Source: Tolypeutes matacus
Taxonomy: Eukaryota; Chordata; Mammalia; Cingulata; Chlamyphoridae
NCBI GenBank assembly: GCA_026826555.1
Contig: JAKSZT010054458.1
Location: 4,344,901-4,408,900 of the forward strand
Direction: 5' to 3'
Length of the DNA: 64,000 nt
How positions within the stretch are numbered: position 1 is the stretch's first letter; each line of letters starts with the position of its first letter. The position numbers were made by a program, and so were the translations under genes. Shown here piece after piece: positions 60,601 to 64,000 of this stretch. The notes below the pieces were generated by a model. That model was not told the DNA's origin. It saw only the letters and a list, made by a program, of their open reading frames with translations, and ran no database searches.

Positions 60601-61845
60601 TAAATTGTTCAGAAAACTTACATGACTAATAATATATTTCTGAAAAGCTGCAATGTATATTCTTTATGGGTGTAAAATTATCTTTAAGAAGCTGCAAGAT
60701 ATCCTACTGATATATGAAGATCAATTTCTTTTTTTAATTTTAGAATTTTAACAACTTTGCATATACTTTAGATAGTTAACAAATTAGTATAATACAAAAT
60801 TTTTAACTTTTTTATGGCAAATATTCAACCTAAAACAGTAAATAGAGCTAGAATATTTTGATGAAAATACTTTATTAAACAGACAAGTGACACCAAGCCT
60901 TTCTAACCATAAGCTACTTCCCAAGAAATTGAAAAATATTTGCCCTAAAAAATGAAACTTAAGTTAAATTTGTAGAAATAAACTATGTAATTTAAATAAA
61001 ACATATGAAAAGTTAATTGTAAATTTATCATAAGACAGTGTCTAGGTCATGTCAAAAAAAATTTAGTTAACACTGTGATATCACTAGGGTGCTTTCACAG
61101 ATCTGTAACATGATTGACTGAATACAATTTTTGAAATACATTATATATTGTTCTCTAAGGATTGAACAAGAAATGTTATCCATGGCCTGATCCCAAATAC
61201 TCAATTAACTCTAAGAAGATTTGGAAAATATTATTATATATCATAATCTTCAAGTTGATTTATTTCACATAAAAATAAAAGTTTTCTGGGAGAATATAGT
61301 AACAATTCGTAGACTCTGATGATAATTTGGTCATTACTAAGTAGTGATAATTCTTTATAAGTGGCTGTATGCAAATTTCTTCAGGCAGAAATTACTGTTC
61401 ACTCGGAGAAGTCTCACTCTATAGAGTCAGTTTTTAAAATATATAAGTTAAATTCCTTCTTTATGAAAACATATTTATCAAATTATAAACTATACTACCC
61501 CTTGATATGAAAACAGTTAGGTTAAGAAAAGTAAGGACTGCATAATGCTATAAACAATTGTTTTTATTGAATACTAAGTCTTTGTTGTAAACCTTTTTTT
61601 GTTGCAGTAGTTTGAATAATATAGGTTCTTCTTTGCATTTTGCTAAAGAGAATACCATTTTCAGATGTAGGGCACAGATATTGAATATTTTCAGGTCCAG
61701 GGTAAATTTAACCCACTAGCCTCTACACTAAACATTTTAATATCACTTTTCCAGACTGATGTGCTAACTCCAGCCTTCATATTCATTGCCATGGAAAAAA
61801 GAAGGGAGGTATTACTATTCCCGCATGAATTCTTGTATTACTTTC
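60601..61845. other. AT-rich sequence, nothing recognised
   Basis: No gene or nameable repeat seen. Confidence 0.5.
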
Positions 61846-62235
61846 TCAGCTGAGAAATACCTTACAATGGGTTGACTTTAACAACAGGAACTTATTGGCT
61901 TACAGTTTCGAGGCATCAGTGGAGCAATGCTTTCACCCCAAAGACTGCCAACAATATTGGTCCTTAGCTTTTCTGTCACATGGCAATGCACATGGTAATG
62001 TTTTCTTTCTCCTTCAGGACCTATTGAATTCCAGTTTCTTGCTCTTCCTGTGGCATCTTTTCTCATGTCTAATTTCCTTTGTTTATAAGAACTTCAACCA
62101 TATTGGATTAAGACACCCTCATTCATTAAGACACCTTAACATCTTCAAAGATCCTATTTACAATGGGTTGACACTTCTAGGACCAAAACATGCCTTTTTT
62201 GAGAGACATGATTCAATCCCTAATAACCATTTTTA
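61846..62235 (-). mobile_element. MaLR/MLT1-like LTR
   Basis: 'acaacaggaacttattggct' (61881-61901), 'tctgtcacatggcaatgcac' (61972-61992), 'ataagaacttcaaccatatt' and 'gagacatgattcaatcccta' (62202-62222) match the copies at 10084 and 24507. Confidence 0.75.
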
Positions 62236-62975
62236 ATGGCAGGCCAAAGCTTTCCTAGAAATCCACATGTCAGATTTCTGCTTATATCTTGTTGGCATGA
62301 ACTGGACATTGGCCATCCTTAGTTAGAAGGAAAGGTAGAAATTGTGAATGGAATTTACTGTCTTTAGTGACAATCCAGGCCATGGAAATGCAGTAAATAT
62401 CCTTCTTGCTCTTAATTGCCACTGATGATCTTCTCTCTGTTTTAAAATCAATCTCCTTTAAAATGTTACTCATGGATCTTTATACCACTTCCTGCCTTTT
62501 TTTTCTTGCAATTGTTTTCATTCTCTTGACATTTTGTCTCTACATCTGTCTCATTAACTGGTATAGCACTTGCTTTACTGACTTTCTCTCTACCAATACT
62601 CCTATCATCTCTGTTGGTACTTTTATAGCTGCTTAGATGATTCTTCCAAGACTCTGGAGTCTCAGTTTCTTTTTAGACCAGAATGCATTCCTGTGTGTAC
62701 CATCCTGTAGTTCTGTATTGTCTATCTTAATATTGAACACTGTTGCCTGGCCAGTTGTCTATGTACATTTTACCATGTGGTAAAAAGAGCTTTTACATTT
62801 TTTAAAAAATTAGTTGTATGGAGAAGAAATGATCCCTCTTTCAAAGGAAACTGTTATATCAAGAAACTTCTTATCTAACACTGCTGGACCTATCCTTACT
62901 ATAATATCTCTGGGCTTATATTTATCCTCATGATGATGTTGATAATTATAAGCCCTATTTATTGAATGTAACTAT
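62236..62975. other. Nothing recognised
   Basis: 62260-62470 may be an old repeat I cannot name. No gene seen. Confidence 0.4.
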
Positions 62976-63227
62976 TTTAGTTTCCTAGGCTGCTCAAAGC
63001 AACTACAATGAAATGGGTTGGCTTAACAAAATGGGAGTTTATTAATTTACAGTTTGAGGCCATGAGAACGTCCAAATGAAGTCATCATCAAGGTGATGCT
63101 TTCTTCCTGAAGACCAGGTGCCAGCAATTCTTGGCTCCTCTGCCACATGACAAGGTACATGGCAGCATCTGCTGGTCTCTACCTTCTCTTCTGGGTTTAG
63201 TTACTTTAAGCTTATTGCTTTTGTGGA

Positions 63228-63258
<31 letters not shown>

Positions 63259-63410
63259 TTCTCTCTATTCATTCTGTTTATAAAGAACCCCAGTAAGAGG
63301 ATAAAAACCCATCCTCAATAGGTCTTACCAAGGCTACTGAAATAGCCACAATTGGTCCCACCCCCCCGGAAATAGATTAGTTTAAAAACATGATTTTCTG
63401 GGATACACAC
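62976..63410 (-). mobile_element. MaLR-like LTR with a CT tract
   Basis: 'gaaatgggttggcttaacaa' (63010-63030) and 'acagtttgaggccatgagaa' at one end, 'aaaaacatgattttctggga' (63384) at the other, in the same orientation as the other MaLR copies. A CT-rich microsatellite (63227-63266) has grown inside it. Confidence 0.75.
63227..63266. repeat. (CT)n tract in a MaLR LTR
   Basis: Nearly pure CT with occasional TTT interruptions. Confidence 0.9.
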
Positions 63411-64000
63411 AGTTACAAACAATCACAGTGATGTAGGTTGAATTGTGTGCCAGTGATTTATTTGTGAAGTAAGCTCAGGAGATACCAGTTAGAGGGTGCG
63501 AAAAGCAGCAAGGGAAGGGTGTAATTTCAAACAGATTCACAGAAGATAGTTTTAAACTTGATTCTTGGCATTTTTATATATTGCTTTATTATACTGTGTC
63601 TAAAAATCTAGCCATTCAGAATTTCTTGGATCTAGGAAGAAGAACTATCATTACCAAAGCTAACCTGCCTATGTTCCAGAGATTAAAACCACAATCTTTA
63701 GTGCATGGGGGAATGGGAAGTGTTTCCTGAAGTGGATAGTCACACACTCTGGATAAAGGGTGCTTTAAATCTATTTGAGTTCAATTATAAGTCATGCACA
63801 GGCATGAATAAGGAGCACTGCTTAGAACCTTATTTGGAGCAGTAAAGTTCCTGTTCAATGTAAATGCTGCAAATCAAGTGGTCTCTATCTCTATTTTCCC
63901 TTTTCTTATAATTAAGGAAGATATAAAGGGCTCAGCATCTGAGTAGACAGTCTTTATTCCTCCTTCCTTTCTCTTCATGTATCAATACTTCTGCTTTTTC
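63411..64000. other. Nothing recognised
   Basis: No gene or nameable repeat in the last 590 bases. Confidence 0.45.

Overview
The window is AT-rich, gene-poor mammalian DNA. It has L1, L2 and MIR remnants, ERV-L and MaLR-type LTRs, a mariner and tRNA-derived SINEs, and no intact host exon, tRNA or rRNA gene that I can support. The two SINE fragments, the L1-tail-like repeats and the LTR families look like those of Xenarthra (sloth, anteater, armadillo). That assignment rests on recognition alone. It is best read as intergenic or deep-intronic sequence.

Layout. 1-8.9 kb: AT-rich sequence with an LTR-like remnant (105-345), a perfect 19-bp hairpin (3693-3741) and an L1-tail-like repeat (7085-7340). 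9-15 kb: a decayed sense L1 broken by a MaLR LTR and by a 359-bp insert that copies a locus 1.6 kb downstream, with a fold-back at its end, then further L1/HAL1 pieces. 15.1-16.4 kb: a near full-length mariner of Hsmar1 type. 16.4-19.5 kb: an antisense L1 tail and a long non-coding interspersed repeat. 20-21.8 kb: an old L2-like stretch and a large ATCT microsatellite holding a 10-N assembly gap. 24.5-30.6 kb: a MaLR LTR split by a complete two-LTR provirus on the minus strand. 30.8-43.2 kb: mostly unremarkable AT-rich DNA with MIRs, a hAT-type MITE and two more L1-tail-like repeats.

44.1-48.5 kb holds an ERV-L element on the minus strand: 3' LTR, then (in reverse) dUTPase, integrase, RNase H, reverse transcriptase and protease, all broken by frameshifts and stops, with the gag end and 5' LTR missing. 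48.5-51.7 kb is an antisense L1 with a SINE fragment, an LTR fragment, a preserved 5' end and an abutting L1-tail-like repeat. 54.8-60.4 kb is an L1 whose 5' end and ORF1 lie inverted against a sense ORF2, as expected from twin priming, with a T+ type SINE inserted into the inverted half. 60.4-64 kb has a second L1 tail and two MaLR LTRs.

No genes here work together as a host pathway. The coding remnants are retroelement or transposon proteins, all inactivated. The most notable structures are the 325-bp duplication ending in a 36-bp inverted copy, the split and rearranged provirus, the inverted L1, and the mariner with altered catalytic residues. I saw no convincing new biological system.
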